Shown piece after piece: positions 1-9,088 of a DNA stretch of 44,688 nt. Where the stretch lies: contig NZ_CABVPL010000062.1 of NCBI RefSeq assembly GCF_902499045.1, positions 1 to 44,688 of the forward strand. Direction: 5' to 3'. Every line of letters starts with the position of its first letter. Position 1 is the stretch's first letter. The notes below the pieces were generated by a model. It worked only from the letters and a program-made list of their open reading frames with translations. It had not been told where the DNA came from and did not search any database. A program made the translations under genes and the position numbers. Source of the stretch: Burkholderia latens. Its GTDB lineage: Bacteria > Pseudomonadota > Gammaproteobacteria > Burkholderiales > Burkholderiaceae.

Positions 1-252
1 GGCGGAGGCGTTTCGCTCGGCGGAGGCGTTTCGCTCGGCGGAGGCGTTTCGCTCGGCGGAGGCGTTTCGCTCGGCGGAGGCGTTTCGCTCGGCGGTGGCG
101 TCTCGCTCAGCGGCGGCGTTTCGCTTGGCGGTGGCGTTTCGCTCGGCGGCGGCGTCTCGCTCGGCGGCGGCGTTTCGCTTGGCGGCGGCGTCTCGCTCGG
201 CAGCGGCGTCTCGCTCGGCGGAGGTGGCTCGCTCGGCGGCGGTGGCTCAACG
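1..252 (-). repeat. 18-bp tandem repeat encoding SETPPP in the VgrG tail
   Basis: Fourteen consecutive 18-bp units run from 1 to 252, each in frame with vgrG. Units at 1-90 are five identical copies. Units at 91-216 differ by one or a few bases, mostly silent, with single Leu variants (units at 109-126 and 199-216). The units at 217-234 and 235-252 are degenerate (SEPPPP, VEPPPP). The array is cut by the window edge. Identical copies on the distal side suggest recent expansion by slippage or unequal recombination. Confidence 0.95.
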
Positions 253-2429
253 CTTGGCGGCGGCGGCGGCGGAACAATCGTCGGCGGTGGCGGCGGCGGC
301 GGCAGAAGCGGCTTGGTGATCTTGAACATGAAAGTGGGGAACGGAATCGGCGGAATCGCCCCGCCCCCGCCACCGCCACCGGCACCACCATCCCCGCATC
401 CAGGATTCAGTTGCAGCGGCGAACCCTGAACCACGACCTCGTTACTGCCAACGATCCGGATCTTCGTGCCGACCAGCTTGATCGTGCCGTCAGCCGTCAT
501 GTTGATGGCCGACGCACCGCACACGATGGAAAGCGCACCACCGACGTTCAGCGCATAGGCGCCGCCCACCGACGTCGACATCGCACCGCCCACCGCAATC
601 GCATACGCCCCCCCGACGTTCAGCGCACAAGCACCGCCGATCATCGTCGACTCGGCGCCGCCCACTGCGTAGCTTGCGGCGCCGCCCACGATGCTGCTGA
701 ACATGCCGCCCACCGCACGCGTGTGCGTCAACCCTACGCCGATCGACAGATTCACACCGACGGTGTGCGATTCGTTGTTCTTCGTCAGGCGGTTCATGTC
801 CCGCTCCGCCTGCATGTGGAATTCCTCGGCCCCCTTCTTGTCTTCGAACCGGATGCCACTGTAGTTTTCGCGGCCACCCGTAATCGTCTTGCTCTTGAAG
901 CCGCTTTTCGTGGCTTCCGCAGGCAGGTCCCACGGCGGCGGCGTCACGGTGTTGTACAGGCTGCCGAGAATCAACGGACGATCCGGATCGCCGTTCATGA
1001 AGCCGACGATCACTTCCTGCCCGATGCGCGGGATATAGATGCCACCGAAATTCACGCCCGCCCATGCCTGGCTGACACGGACCCAGCACGAATCCGTCGC
1101 ATCGTTGCGCGCATATCGGTCCCACAGAAAGCGTACCTTCACGCGGCCGAACTCGTCCGTCCACACTTCGTGTCCCGGCGGACCCACGACGATCGCCGAC
1201 TGAGGACCACTCGTGGTCGGCTTCGGTGTCTCGCGCGGCATCCGGAACACTTCGCTCGTCGGCTGCACGATCAGCTCGTTATTGCATTCGTACCGGTAAC
1301 CGCTCCCGGATTCGTCGGCAATCTCGGTCAGCATCAGCGCCGCTTCGATGATCAGATACTCGCGGTTGGCCTCTTCGTGCTTGTGTTTGGTCAGCGTGAA
1401 GGTCTGGCCGCACGCGACGCCGCGCACATTGCCCTTGCCGAACGCACGCGTGCCGGGAGCACGGCGCTCTTCCATCCGGACGCGACTGATGAGGTCGCCA
1501 TGCTTGCTGTCGGTATAGTCGCCCGGCCACTCGAACAACTCGCCTTCGCCCCAATTCGTCTCGCGCGGCTGATGGTTCGACGTCACGAGCAGCGCCCGCG
1601 GCCGCGTGAAGTCGAAATCGTCGACTACCACGCGCCCCGGCCGCAGCGATTCATCCGTCGAGAAATAATTCAGATACTCGATGTCGATCTTGCCGCCTTC
1701 CGGGTGATGCCGAATTTCGTGATAGGCGGCACTCGGCGAGCGGCGATGCGCGCCGATGTGATCGCACAGCACGAGCCGGTGCTTGCCGTCGGAGTGCTCG
1801 AAGAACCAGTAGATCCCCCACTCTTCCATCAGGCGCTGGATGAAATCGAAATCCGTCTCGCCGTATTGCACCTGGAACGCCCGCGGTTCATTGCGCGTGC
1901 TCTCTCCCTGCACCGTGTACTTGTCGACGTCGAGGCGCTTGTCGACCGGATACGGGTAATCGCTCAGCACGGTGTCGATGATCTCGACCACCGTCTTGTC
2001 CTGAAAGATCTTGTAGTCGCTCGTCAGCGTGGCGAGCCAGAGCCACGGCCGCAACACGATGCGGTAAACGTTGTAGCGCCCTTCCGTGCGCAGGAAACCC
2101 GCTTTCACGACGAGGCCGCTGATTTCCCGCCCGCCGGCGCCGACACCACCTTCCACGCCCGTCCCGATGCCCTCCAGTTGCACACTGACGGTCATCTCGG
2201 TGCCGATCATCGCCTTCAAATCGAGATTCGCGCTGGTCGACAACGGCACGTGGAAATCGTCCGGCGTGCGCAGCAGCAACTCGTACGCGTAAAGTTTCCC
2301 GAGATGCTCTCCACCGCGAAGCGACAGGAATCGGAGCGCGGGCTTGCCAAGCAGCCGTGGCATCGCATCGCTGCGAATCACCACCGTGCGCTCCTGATTG
2401 ATCAGTCCTTCCGAAGAATTGATTGACAT
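1..2429 (-). CDS. vgrG: VgrG spike protein of T6SS, with Pro-rich repeat tail (3' end outside window)
   Basis: VgrG forms the trimeric tip of the T6SS tube and carries effectors. The frame is open from ATG 2429 to position 1 with no stop, giving 809 codons in the window. A GGGAG lies about 11 nt before the ATG. The N-terminal part (about 20-330) resembles the gp27-like hub, with motifs such as RLMEEWGIYWFFEH. The gp5 OB-fold follows at about 400-500 (VSQAWAGVNFGGIYIPRIGQ, then GDPDRP). Next come EEFHMQAERDMN and a run of VGGA-type beta-helix repeats (about 555-650). After a Gly-rich stretch the protein becomes Pro-rich and then a regular SETPPP hexapeptide repeat up to the window edge. No DUF2345 domain is evident before the tail. 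An ordinary VgrG would end near residue 650, so the tail is extra and could lead to a C-terminal domain that cannot be seen here. It is the last gene visible of the T6SS operon. Confidence 0.95.
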   Translation of the reverse strand, partial: MSINSSEGLINQERTVVIRSDAMPRLLGKPALRFLSLRGGEHLGKLYAYELLLRTPDDFHVPLSTSANLDLKAMIGTEMTVSVQLEGIGTGVEGGVGAGGREISGLVVKAGFLRTEGRYNVYRIVLRPWLWLATLTSDYKIFQDKTVVEIIDTVLSDYPYPVDKRLDVDKYTVQGESTRNEPRAFQVQYGETDFDFIQRLMEEWGIYWFFEHSDGKHRLVLCDHIGAHRRSPSAAYHEIRHHPEGGKIDIEYLNYFSTDESLRPGRVVVDDFDFTRPRALLVTSNHQPRETNWGEGELFEWPGDYTDSKHGDLISRVRMEERRAPGTRAFGKGNVRGVACGQTFTLTKHKHEEANREYLIIEAALMLTEIADESGSGYRYECNNELIVQPTSEVFRMPRETPKPTTSGPQSAIVVGPPGHEVWTDEFGRVKVRFLWDRYARNDATDSCWVRVSQAWAGVNFGGIYIPRIGQEVIVGFMNGDPDRPLILGSLYNTVTPPPWDLPAEATKSGFKSKTITGGRENYSGIRFEDKKGAEEFHMQAERDMNRLTKNNESHTVGVNLSIGVGLTHTRAVGGMFSSIVGGAASYAVGGAESTMIGGACALNVGGAYAIAVGGAMSTSVGGAYALNVGGALSIVCGASAINMTADGTIKLVGTKIRIVGSNEVVVQGSPLQLNPGCGDGGAGGGGGGGAIPPIPFPTFMFKITKPLLPPPPPPPTIVPPPPPPSVEPPPPSEPPPPSETPLPSETPPPSETPPPSETPPPSETPPPSETPPLSETPPPSETPPPSETPPPSETPPPSETPPPSETPP

Positions 2430-2534
2430 GCGATCTATTCGCTCCCACTCACCCAAAACAAAGATGCGCCCGCGCGCATTGGCCTATATCCGCATGCACG
2501 CCGTATGGCGCCGTCGTCATGCGATTCACCTGCA

Positions 2535-3098
2535 TCATCTGCTGGACGCGCGCGCCGGATACAGGACACGGACCGCCGCCAGCTTCAGCAGCACGTCGAT
2601 CAGCAAATCGGCGCCGATGCTCGTCGCGGCATCGACCAGATAGCTTGCAGCCAGGTCGAGATCGCCCGGCTCGCGCGCATCGACCACTTTCCGTCCGAAC
2701 GCAACGACGCGGCGCATGCAGTAGACCGCCCGTACGTCCGGAACCGACGGTGCGCCGTCCCCGGGATCGATTCCAGCGACCCACTCGACCGGCGCCGCAT
2801 GTACACCCAGCCATTCGGCCAGCATGCTCGCGATCGTCGCCAAGTTGCCGTTCGCGCATAGCGCCGCGACTTTCGCGTCGTCCACGTCGCGCAGTTGCCA
2901 CGCAGCCAACCACAACGTGCGCTCGAGCTTCTTGATATGCGGCATGCGACGAAACGCGACAATCTCTCGATATTCGCGATGCCGGCTGCGCAGGGTCGTG
3001 CAATTCGAAGCGATTGCCCGCTCGAGCGCGCGCGTGCTCTGCTCGTGCTCGCACGGCAATTGATCGAACGTGTATGTATCAGCATTCCGTATGTTCAT
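2535..3098 (-). CDS. Unrecognised T6SS-cluster protein, 187 aa
   Basis: I do not recognise this family. The frame runs from ATG 3098, which overlaps the end of tagF by 20 bp, to TGA at 2535, 105 bp before vgrG. It encodes a soluble, mixed alpha-type protein with no signal peptide or membrane segment. The central part (about 55-185) is rich in Leu, Ala and Val and looks folded. It includes LERTLWLAAWQLRD, then GLDPGDG-like and DLAASYLVDAATSIGADLL segments in the C-terminal half. An earlier start (up to 3248) would only extend into the tagF frame and is not supported. Its position between tagF and vgrG suggests a regulatory, adaptor or immunity role, but that is inference from position only. 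Confidence 0.75.
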   Translation of the reverse strand: MNIRNADTYTFDQLPCEHEQSTRALERAIASNCTTLRSRHREYREIVAFRRMPHIKKLERTLWLAAWQLRDVDDAKVAALCANGNLATIASMLAEWLGVHAAPVEWVAGIDPGDGAPSVPDVRAVYCMRRVVAFGRKVVDAREPGDLDLAASYLVDAATSIGADLLIDVLLKLAAVRVLYPARASSR

Positions 3099-3864
3099 GA
3101 GTCCGCTCTTGCTCGATATCGACGGCGCAATTCGATTCCGGTTCGTCCGCACCGCGCGTGATAGCTGCGTCGCGCGCCGGCGAACTGGCGATCCACCACT
3201 GATCGACGAAACCGCCGCGATCGTCTTGTTGCCAGAACCATCCGCCATCGCTCTGCGTCGTGCATCGCGGCCAAGCCGCCCAAGGCGCGTTCGACACGCC
3301 GGTCAGCACGCGCGCAGGATCGTCGCCGCGGTTCGCCAGTTGCATTTCCGGGCGCGCCGGGCGTGCGGCCGCCTTTCGGCCGCGCCCGCCCATGCGCGGC
3401 CACGCGAATGCGTGCGCCGCATCCCATACCGCATCAAGTTGCGCGTACAACGATGACGCCAGGGTGTCCGGGTCTGCCGGTTGCGCACGCGGCGGCACGT
3501 ACGCGGCCAGCACGCGCGCCATCTGGAACAGCACACCGCGCGGCTCGCGCAGTCTGCGTTCCAGCCAGCGGCGCGACACGGTGCAGCACACGATGCATGG
3601 ATGCGGCCGTCCGGCCCGATCGCGCGAAGCGGCCATCACGCCGACGACATGCCGCCCGTCGCCGAACGGCGAACATGCGGGCGCCAGCACGAAGCTCCAC
3701 GGCAACGCATGTGCGCCGTGTTCGCCGGACAGATGCGCGATCCATTCGGGATGACGCGTGAGCCAGTGTTGCCATTGGAGAGCCTGCGCGACGGTCGTGC
3801 GGTGCCGGATCTGCTCGACCGACGCGGGGAGACGCCCCCACAACGCCGGTATGCCGACCGTCAC
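3079..3864 (-). CDS. tagF: TagF-family T6SS accessory protein, 261 aa
   Basis: TagF proteins are T6SS-associated, and in Pseudomonas TagF acts as a post-translational repressor of T6SS firing. The protein begins VTVGIPALWGRLPASV, matching the short N-terminal 'G-K/R-LP' motif of the family. It contains the family-type core PWSFVLAPACSPFGDGRHVVG followed by SRDRAGRPHPC, and ends with the aromatic GGWFWQQDD...FVDQWW. The start is GTG at 3864, overlapping the TGA of tssM (GTGA) and preceded by an AGGGGGG box 5 nt upstream. The ORF could be read much further upstream inside tssM, but that would be the wrong frame of tssM. No PppA or PpkA partner is present in the window. Family assignment is by motif, so moderately sure. 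Confidence 0.82.
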   Translation of the reverse strand: MTVGIPALWGRLPASVEQIRHRTTVAQALQWQHWLTRHPEWIAHLSGEHGAHALPWSFVLAPACSPFGDGRHVVGVMAASRDRAGRPHPCIVCCTVSRRWLERRLREPRGVLFQMARVLAAYVPPRAQPADPDTLASSLYAQLDAVWDAAHAFAWPRMGGRGRKAAARPARPEMQLANRGDDPARVLTGVSNAPWAAWPRCTTQSDGGWFWQQDDRGGFVDQWWIASSPARDAAITRGADEPESNCAVDIEQERTHEHTEC

Positions 3865-6800
3865 GCGAGCCCCCCTGGGCAATGAAAGCCCGTCAGCAGA
3901 TTGCTCGTCAGAGGATTCGACTGGCCGCTCGTCATCAGCTCGAGCGCCGCATGCCGGCCGTCGAAATCGAATGCGAGCGTCAGACGGCTGGCCGATGCCG
4001 TGCCGGTCAACCGGCCGCGCTCGATCAACCGGAACAGCGCCCACGGCCCCGTCGCGACGATCGTCGACGTATCCGGGCGGATCGCCGGCCGTGCCGAGAT
4101 CTCCGCTATCGCACCGCCGCGCGGTCCGGGCCAACTCAACGCGAACGGTGTAACCGGGCCGTGCACATAGCGCTGCGTCTGACCGTCGACGTCGATCAGC
4201 AATTCGGTGATCTCCGGGTCGACCGCGGCCACCTTCGCATCCATCTTCCACGCCATCCGCTTCGCACCTTGATCGCGGAAGAACACCTCGCGGATCGCGG
4301 CCGCGCGCTCGAACGGCGCGAGGCTGGGCCCCTTGATCGGCGGCATGCCGGGGCTCAGCGACTTGTAGCGCCACGGCTTCGCGTTCGTATCGACATAGCT
4401 CGCCAGCGATTTCTGGAAGAACTCGTCGAACACGCCGCCGCTCGCGAACATCCGGTTGAAGTCCTCCACGTCGACTTCCTGACTGCTGCGCACGAACGGG
4501 TATTTGCCGTCGATCGTGCGCCGACAGCTTTGCCCGACGCTCGTGTCGACCTGCATCGCGAGCAGCCCGCCGACCTCCTGCCCGACCTTGTCCGCCACCT
4601 GCGTCGCGATACCGCCCAGGACGAGCCGCAATGGCGCTGGCAGCTTTTCGGCTTCCGTCTGCAGTGTCGTGCCGATATCCAGCGCCGGCGGCATGCTGTT
4701 GGCCGACAGTGCGTTGCTCGCAACGACGAGACGCGTGTATTGCTCGTTGATCAACGTCAGGATCGCGTCGAGCTGCAAGGCCTTGCCGCCCACCGAAATC
4801 GGCTTGTCCGTCATAGCCGGACCGCTGCCGGTATCGGCCTGGCCGGTGGTGACCTCGCGCAGCGCGGCAAAGCGGTTGTCGACGAACTCCTTCTCGAGCC
4901 GCGTTTCCGGACGCTGCGCGGCGATCTTCCCGGCTTCGATCGCCGCAGTTCGTGCCGCCGACGATCTCCGGCCAACCGCTGCCAGCGCGAGGTCGTTCAG
5001 CGACGACGGGTCCTGCGCATTGATGACCGACAGCGACGTTTCCCTGACCACCGCACGCGCCAGCCTCACCAGCGGCGAATCGGGCGCGGCGAGTGCGCGC
5101 AGCGTCGCCTGGTCGAGCGCCAGCGTGCCGTCCCGCCCGTTCTCGCCGCTCGTGGCCGGCCGAATGTCTGCGAGAAATTGCTGCCAGTAGTTCCCGTAAT
5201 CGATCAGATACTGGCGGCGAATCTCGTCGGCGAGCGACGATCTGGCCGCCACGATACGCGTGCCCTGTATCGATGCCACCAGATCGTTGCGCTTCGACGG
5301 CCGCCCCATGACCCAATCGTCATCGTCCTGCGCGCGCGCGAGAAATTCAGGCAGACGCTGGCTGAACAACGCGTGATAACCGTCGTACGTGTAAAGCCCC
5401 GGCACGCCTTGCTCGAAACGCGACCCATCCACCAGCTTGAAGAGCGATGCGCCCTGCAACCCGAGCGCCTGCGCGAGCGTGAAGTTTTCGGGCGCCTCCT
5501 TCTCCATCGCGCCGATCGCCCGTTCGTACAGCCGCTTCGGCGCGGGATTCTGGCTCAGGAAGAGGCGTGCGCGCTGCACGAGCGCCGCATCCTGCTTCAT
5601 GGAAGGCTTGACAGGGCGATCGTCGACGAACAGCGCGTCCAGGTGTCGCGTCATCGCATTGCGGCCGCCCATCGCCGCCGCGCTGTCGGAGCGCTCCCAA
5701 TCCCGCAGCACCCAGGCCCGGACTGCCTTCGCGTCGTAGCGCTCGGCGTCGTACAACATCAGGTAAATAGCCAGCGTCCGGTATACATCGTCCGAGTTTT
5801 GCGCCGCGAGCTGCGTGTTCAGGTCGCCTTCGACGCGCGCCACGATCTGCGGCAGCAACGTTTGCTGCAGCAGGCTCAGATAGGTCGTATCCGACGCCGA
5901 GACGATGGCCGGGACGACGTAAAGGCCGTAACGGTACGCAAGACCAGGCGCGTCGAGATCGAGATCGCCGTGACGCGGCAGGTCCCTCGATCTGTCCAGC
6001 AGACCGCCGATCGCCGCCGCTTTCGGCGCCTTGCTGTATGCCGCAGCCTGCGCAGCCAGCGCCGATGTCTTGCCGGAGATCGCAGCCAGATAGTTCCGGT
6101 TGTTTTCGTAGCTCACCGTGAGCGAGAACGCGAGCCAGACGAACAGTGCCATGGTCAGCAGATGGCCCGCCCAGCGCATCGTTCTGAAGCGAATCTCCCA
6201 CTTCAGATCCGCGCGGACCAGATGCGCCTCCGGCACGATCACGTGCTGGAACACGTTGCGCAGAAAGAAGCTGCGATGCCCGGCGATCGCGTCGTCGCCG
6301 CGCGCTTGCGCCGCCGTGTCGCTTGCGGTCCGCAGGCGCGCCATCTTGCGCCTCAGGCGCTGCAGCACCGTGTCGCGGTCGACGGTCATCACTTGATCCG
6401 TCTGCTCCGCGCTCGTGAAATAGACGCCGCGCAGCATGCTCTGCAACTGCGCATCGTCGTAACGGGAATCGAGGAACACGAGTTCAACCAGATCCGCGAC
6501 GAGCGCCGACAGACTACGGAACTCCTGCGCCAGCGGATACAACCGCTTACGGCGATCGCCCTCGTATTCTTCGAGCAAGCGGTTGTTCAAGCCGGCGTCG
6601 GCCCGAGCTTCGAGCAACGCCAGTTCGCGCATGCAGTGACGTCGCAGTCCGTCGACACTCGCCGCGCCCGACTCGTCGCACGGCAGCGTGAAACCCCAGA
6701 TCTGCGTGCGACCGTCCGCCGTCAGCGACTGGAAATACTCGGTAAAGCCCGGCAGCAGATCCAACTTCGTCACGAACACGTACACCGGGAATCGAATCCC

Positions 6801-7769
6801 GAGTTGCTGGCGCAGTTCGCCGAGCCGCGCCCGCAAGCTCGCTGCGAGCGCAGTGCGCTCGACCTCCGAACGGTTGACCAGATCCGCGACGCTCACGTTC
6901 AGGATCGCGCCGTTGAGCGGCGCGCGCGGCCGATGCTTGCGCAACTGGCCGAGCAACTCCTTCCATTCCGCGGCGTTGACGGCCGTAGCCGTTTCGTCCT
7001 GCGCGTCATCCTGCTCGACATAGCGACCTGCGGTATCGATCAGCACCGCTTCGTTCGCGAACCACCATTCGCAATTCGCGGTGTGTTCGATCCCGTGTGC
7101 GGCCACTGCGCCCATCTGGTCGGTCAACGGAAACTGCAGACCCGACCCGAGGATCGCGGTCGTCTTCCCGGCCCCCGGCGTACCGAGCATCATGTACCAC
7201 GGCAGCCCGTACAGATGACGGTCCACCTCAAGCAGGCGACGCCATCCCAACGTGCCGCCACGCAAGCGCTTCAACTGTGCAATGGCCTTCGACACCACCA
7301 TCGCAACCGCACGCACCTCGTCGCGACCGATTTCGGCCGGCTGGTCCCCCTTCGGCTCGAGAAAGCGCTTCAGTAGCGCGTCATTCGACCGCAGCGCCTG
7401 CCACAGCCTGTACAGGCCGTAGAGCGCGTAGCAGAACACGATCGCCGCGACGATCAGCACGCGCACCCAGATCGGCTCGAGCGGATGATGCTCCGCGAAC
7501 CCGAACAGCGGGCCGACGTGCCAGAGCGCAACGCAAAGCGCGATCACCCAGATGGGACTCAGCGGCCACCTTCTCAGCCACAGGACGAGCAGGGCAATCA
7601 ACAGCGCGATCACGATCGAGCGGATCACCGCGCCGGCGAACGGATGCAGTTCGCCGAACACGAACAGCGGCCCCAGAAACCAGACCACCGCGCATGCCAG
7701 CAGAATCGCCACGCACGCCAGCATCCGCCACGAGACCAACCATCTGAAAAGACGTTTCAAATAAGACAT
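3861..7769 (-). CDS. tssM: TssM (IcmF-like) inner-membrane T6SS component, 1302 aa
   Basis: TssM spans the inner membrane and links the TssL cytoplasmic part to the TssJ lipoprotein. The N-terminus has hydrophobic segments at about 15-38, 44-65, 72-90 and 100-122. A Walker A motif GTPGAGKT sits at 196-203, followed by VLIDTAGRYVEQDD (Walker B-like region) and FVTKLDLLPGF, as in IcmF NTPase domains. A further membrane segment (WAGHLLTMALFVWLAFSLTV) lies at about 545-565. A long periplasmic region of over 700 residues follows, including the IcmF-related and IcmF C-terminal type sequences. Length and order match full-size TssM. It starts 14 bp after tssL and overlaps tagF by 4 bp at its end. Confidence 0.97.
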   Translation of the reverse strand: MSYLKRLFRWLVSWRMLACVAILLACAVVWFLGPLFVFGELHPFAGAVIRSIVIALLIALLVLWLRRWPLSPIWVIALCVALWHVGPLFGFAEHHPLEPIWVRVLIVAAIVFCYALYGLYRLWQALRSNDALLKRFLEPKGDQPAEIGRDEVRAVAMVVSKAIAQLKRLRGGTLGWRRLLEVDRHLYGLPWYMMLGTPGAGKTTAILGSGLQFPLTDQMGAVAAHGIEHTANCEWWFANEAVLIDTAGRYVEQDDAQDETATAVNAAEWKELLGQLRKHRPRAPLNGAILNVSVADLVNRSEVERTALAASLRARLGELRQQLGIRFPVYVFVTKLDLLPGFTEYFQSLTADGRTQIWGFTLPCDESGAASVDGLRRHCMRELALLEARADAGLNNRLLEEYEGDRRKRLYPLAQEFRSLSALVADLVELVFLDSRYDDAQLQSMLRGVYFTSAEQTDQVMTVDRDTVLQRLRRKMARLRTASDTAAQARGDDAIAGHRSFFLRNVFQHVIVPEAHLVRADLKWEIRFRTMRWAGHLLTMALFVWLAFSLTVSYENNRNYLAAISGKTSALAAQAAAYSKAPKAAAIGGLLDRSRDLPRHGDLDLDAPGLAYRYGLYVVPAIVSASDTTYLSLLQQTLLPQIVARVEGDLNTQLAAQNSDDVYRTLAIYLMLYDAERYDAKAVRAWVLRDWERSDSAAAMGGRNAMTRHLDALFVDDRPVKPSMKQDAALVQRARLFLSQNPAPKRLYERAIGAMEKEAPENFTLAQALGLQGASLFKLVDGSRFEQGVPGLYTYDGYHALFSQRLPEFLARAQDDDDWVMGRPSKRNDLVASIQGTRIVAARSSLADEIRRQYLIDYGNYWQQFLADIRPATSGENGRDGTLALDQATLRALAAPDSPLVRLARAVVRETSLSVINAQDPSSLNDLALAAVGRRSSAARTAAIEAGKIAAQRPETRLEKEFVDNRFAALREVTTGQADTGSGPAMTDKPISVGGKALQLDAILTLINEQYTRLVVASNALSANSMPPALDIGTTLQTEAEKLPAPLRLVLGGIATQVADKVGQEVGGLLAMQVDTSVGQSCRRTIDGKYPFVRSSQEVDVEDFNRMFASGGVFDEFFQKSLASYVDTNAKPWRYKSLSPGMPPIKGPSLAPFERAAAIREVFFRDQGAKRMAWKMDAKVAAVDPEITELLIDVDGQTQRYVHGPVTPFALSWPGPRGGAIAEISARPAIRPDTSTIVATGPWALFRLIERGRLTGTASASRLTLAFDFDGRHAALELMTSGQSNPLTSNLLTGFHCPGGLA

Positions 7770-7783
7770 GCTGAATTCCGGTA

Positions 7784-9088
7784 CTACAGGGTGACCATGA
7801 TTTCGACGCGACGATTAAGTGCTCTGCCGGCCGCCGTCGCGTTGTCGCCGATCGGCTGCGTGTCACCCTTGCCGATCGCGCGAATCCGCTCCGCGGGCGT
7901 ACCGTCTCGTTGCAGGATTTGCGCGACAAACGCCGCGCGCTTTTCCGACAGAACCTGGTTGTTCGCGAAAGCCGCGCTACGAATGGGCTGGTTGTCCGTA
8001 TGCCCGCTCACGAGCACGTTGCCCCCGACGCGCGCCACTTCGCTCGCGACCTTGTTCAGGATCGGCTCGATCTCCGGCAACACCACGCTCTGGGCCGACG
8101 CGAACATCGAATCGCCCTTGAACACGACGATGCTGCGCCGGTCGTCTTCGTCGACGGTCAGCAGGCCGCGCGCGATCTCGTTCCTCAACAGCTGCGACAG
8201 GCGCAGACGCTGCGGCGCGGACGCCAGCCGCTCCTTGCCGATCGCGAGAATGCGCGTCTCCAGCAGATGGCGTTCGGTCAACAGGCGGTACTGGTAGAAC
8301 ACGAACAGTGCGAACAGCAGGAGCGCCGCAAACGCGACGGACGCCCATACCGGCACGCTGCGCAGCAACGGCAGTTTCCCGGGCGGCGCACCGCGCCAGT
8401 GCGGCGACAGCTCCGGCTGCAGCGCGTCTCGCGCGCCGGTGATCAGTGTCCACAGTCGCTGGCGAATCTGCTCCAGATAGCGGCGCCCGTCGGCCATCAC
8501 GCTGTAGCGCCCCTCGAACCCGAGACCCAGCACGCGATACAGGATTTCGAGGATGTCGACGTACTCCTGCGGATCGGTCGCCATCCGACCGATCAACAGG
8601 AAGAACTTTTCGCCGCCGTCGACTTCGCCCTCGAACGTGATAAGCAGGCTCCGCGCTGCCCATACGCCGCTCCCGCCCCAGCTGGTGCGGTTGGCCGCCT
8701 CGTCGAGCGCAGTGCACAGACAGTAGCGGACGACCGCCATGTGCTTCCACGGCAGATCGACCTTGTCGCATACCTTCTGGAACAGGTTGACTTCGCGCAC
8801 GAGCAGCGTGCGCAGACCTTCCACTGCTTCGGACGTATCGAGCGTCGCCGGCATGTCGGCAAGCATTCTGAGCAACGGGCGCGCCGCCTCGAGCAGCGGA
8901 TTCGCGGCTGCCCGCACCTCGTCGAGACGCTGCTGAATATCCACGACTGCATCGAACTCGCCAGGATCGACGGGCGCGCTTGCGGCGCGCCTGTCATCTC
9001 CGACGCGTTCCTTCTGCGGATCGAGTACCGTCCCGGAATCACTCGCGAGAAAGTCGAACGCGTCTTTATCGAACGTTCCGGAGTTCAT
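7784..9088 (-). CDS. tssL: TssL (DotU-like) with C-terminal OmpA peptidoglycan-binding domain, 434 aa
   Basis: TssL is the inner-membrane T6SS anchor that contacts TssM and TssK. Residues about 50-230 are the DotU/IcmH fold, with the typical CLCTALDEAANRTSW motif and FEGEVDGGEKFF. One membrane segment follows at about 247-268 (VWASVAFAALLLFALFVFY). The C-terminal part (about 310-434) is an OmpA-like domain with VSGHTDNQPIRS and the family ending ALNRRVEI, so this is the extended 'evolved' TssL that binds peptidoglycan by itself. The ATG overlaps the TGA of tssK (ATGA), implying translational coupling. Confidence 0.97.
   Translation of the reverse strand: MNSGTFDKDAFDFLASDSGTVLDPQKERVGDDRRAASAPVDPGEFDAVVDIQQRLDEVRAAANPLLEAARPLLRMLADMPATLDTSEAVEGLRTLLVREVNLFQKVCDKVDLPWKHMAVVRYCLCTALDEAANRTSWGGSGVWAARSLLITFEGEVDGGEKFFLLIGRMATDPQEYVDILEILYRVLGLGFEGRYSVMADGRRYLEQIRQRLWTLITGARDALQPELSPHWRGAPPGKLPLLRSVPVWASVAFAALLLFALFVFYQYRLLTERHLLETRILAIGKERLASAPQRLRLSQLLRNEIARGLLTVDEDDRRSIVVFKGDSMFASAQSVVLPEIEPILNKVASEVARVGGNVLVSGHTDNQPIRSAAFANNQVLSEKRAAFVAQILQRDGTPAERIRAIGKGDTQPIGDNATAAGRALNRRVEIMVTL

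Noticed and set aside
1-252. CRISPR-like array
   Set aside because: Periodic 18-bp repeat without spacers, in frame with vgrG: a protein repeat.
411-2426. 671-codon open frame on the plus strand
   Set aside because: Arg/His-rich shadow of vgrG, which matches its family over the same stretch on the minus strand.
3079-5316. 745-codon reading that would fuse tssM antiframe to tagF
   Set aside because: Upstream of 3864 it is an out-of-frame reading of tssM; TagF begins at the GTG with a strong ribosome site.
3882-7376. 1164-codon open frame on the plus strand
   Set aside because: Lies opposite tssM, which has Walker A and full-length family similarity; the plus-strand product is Arg/Gln-rich without domains.
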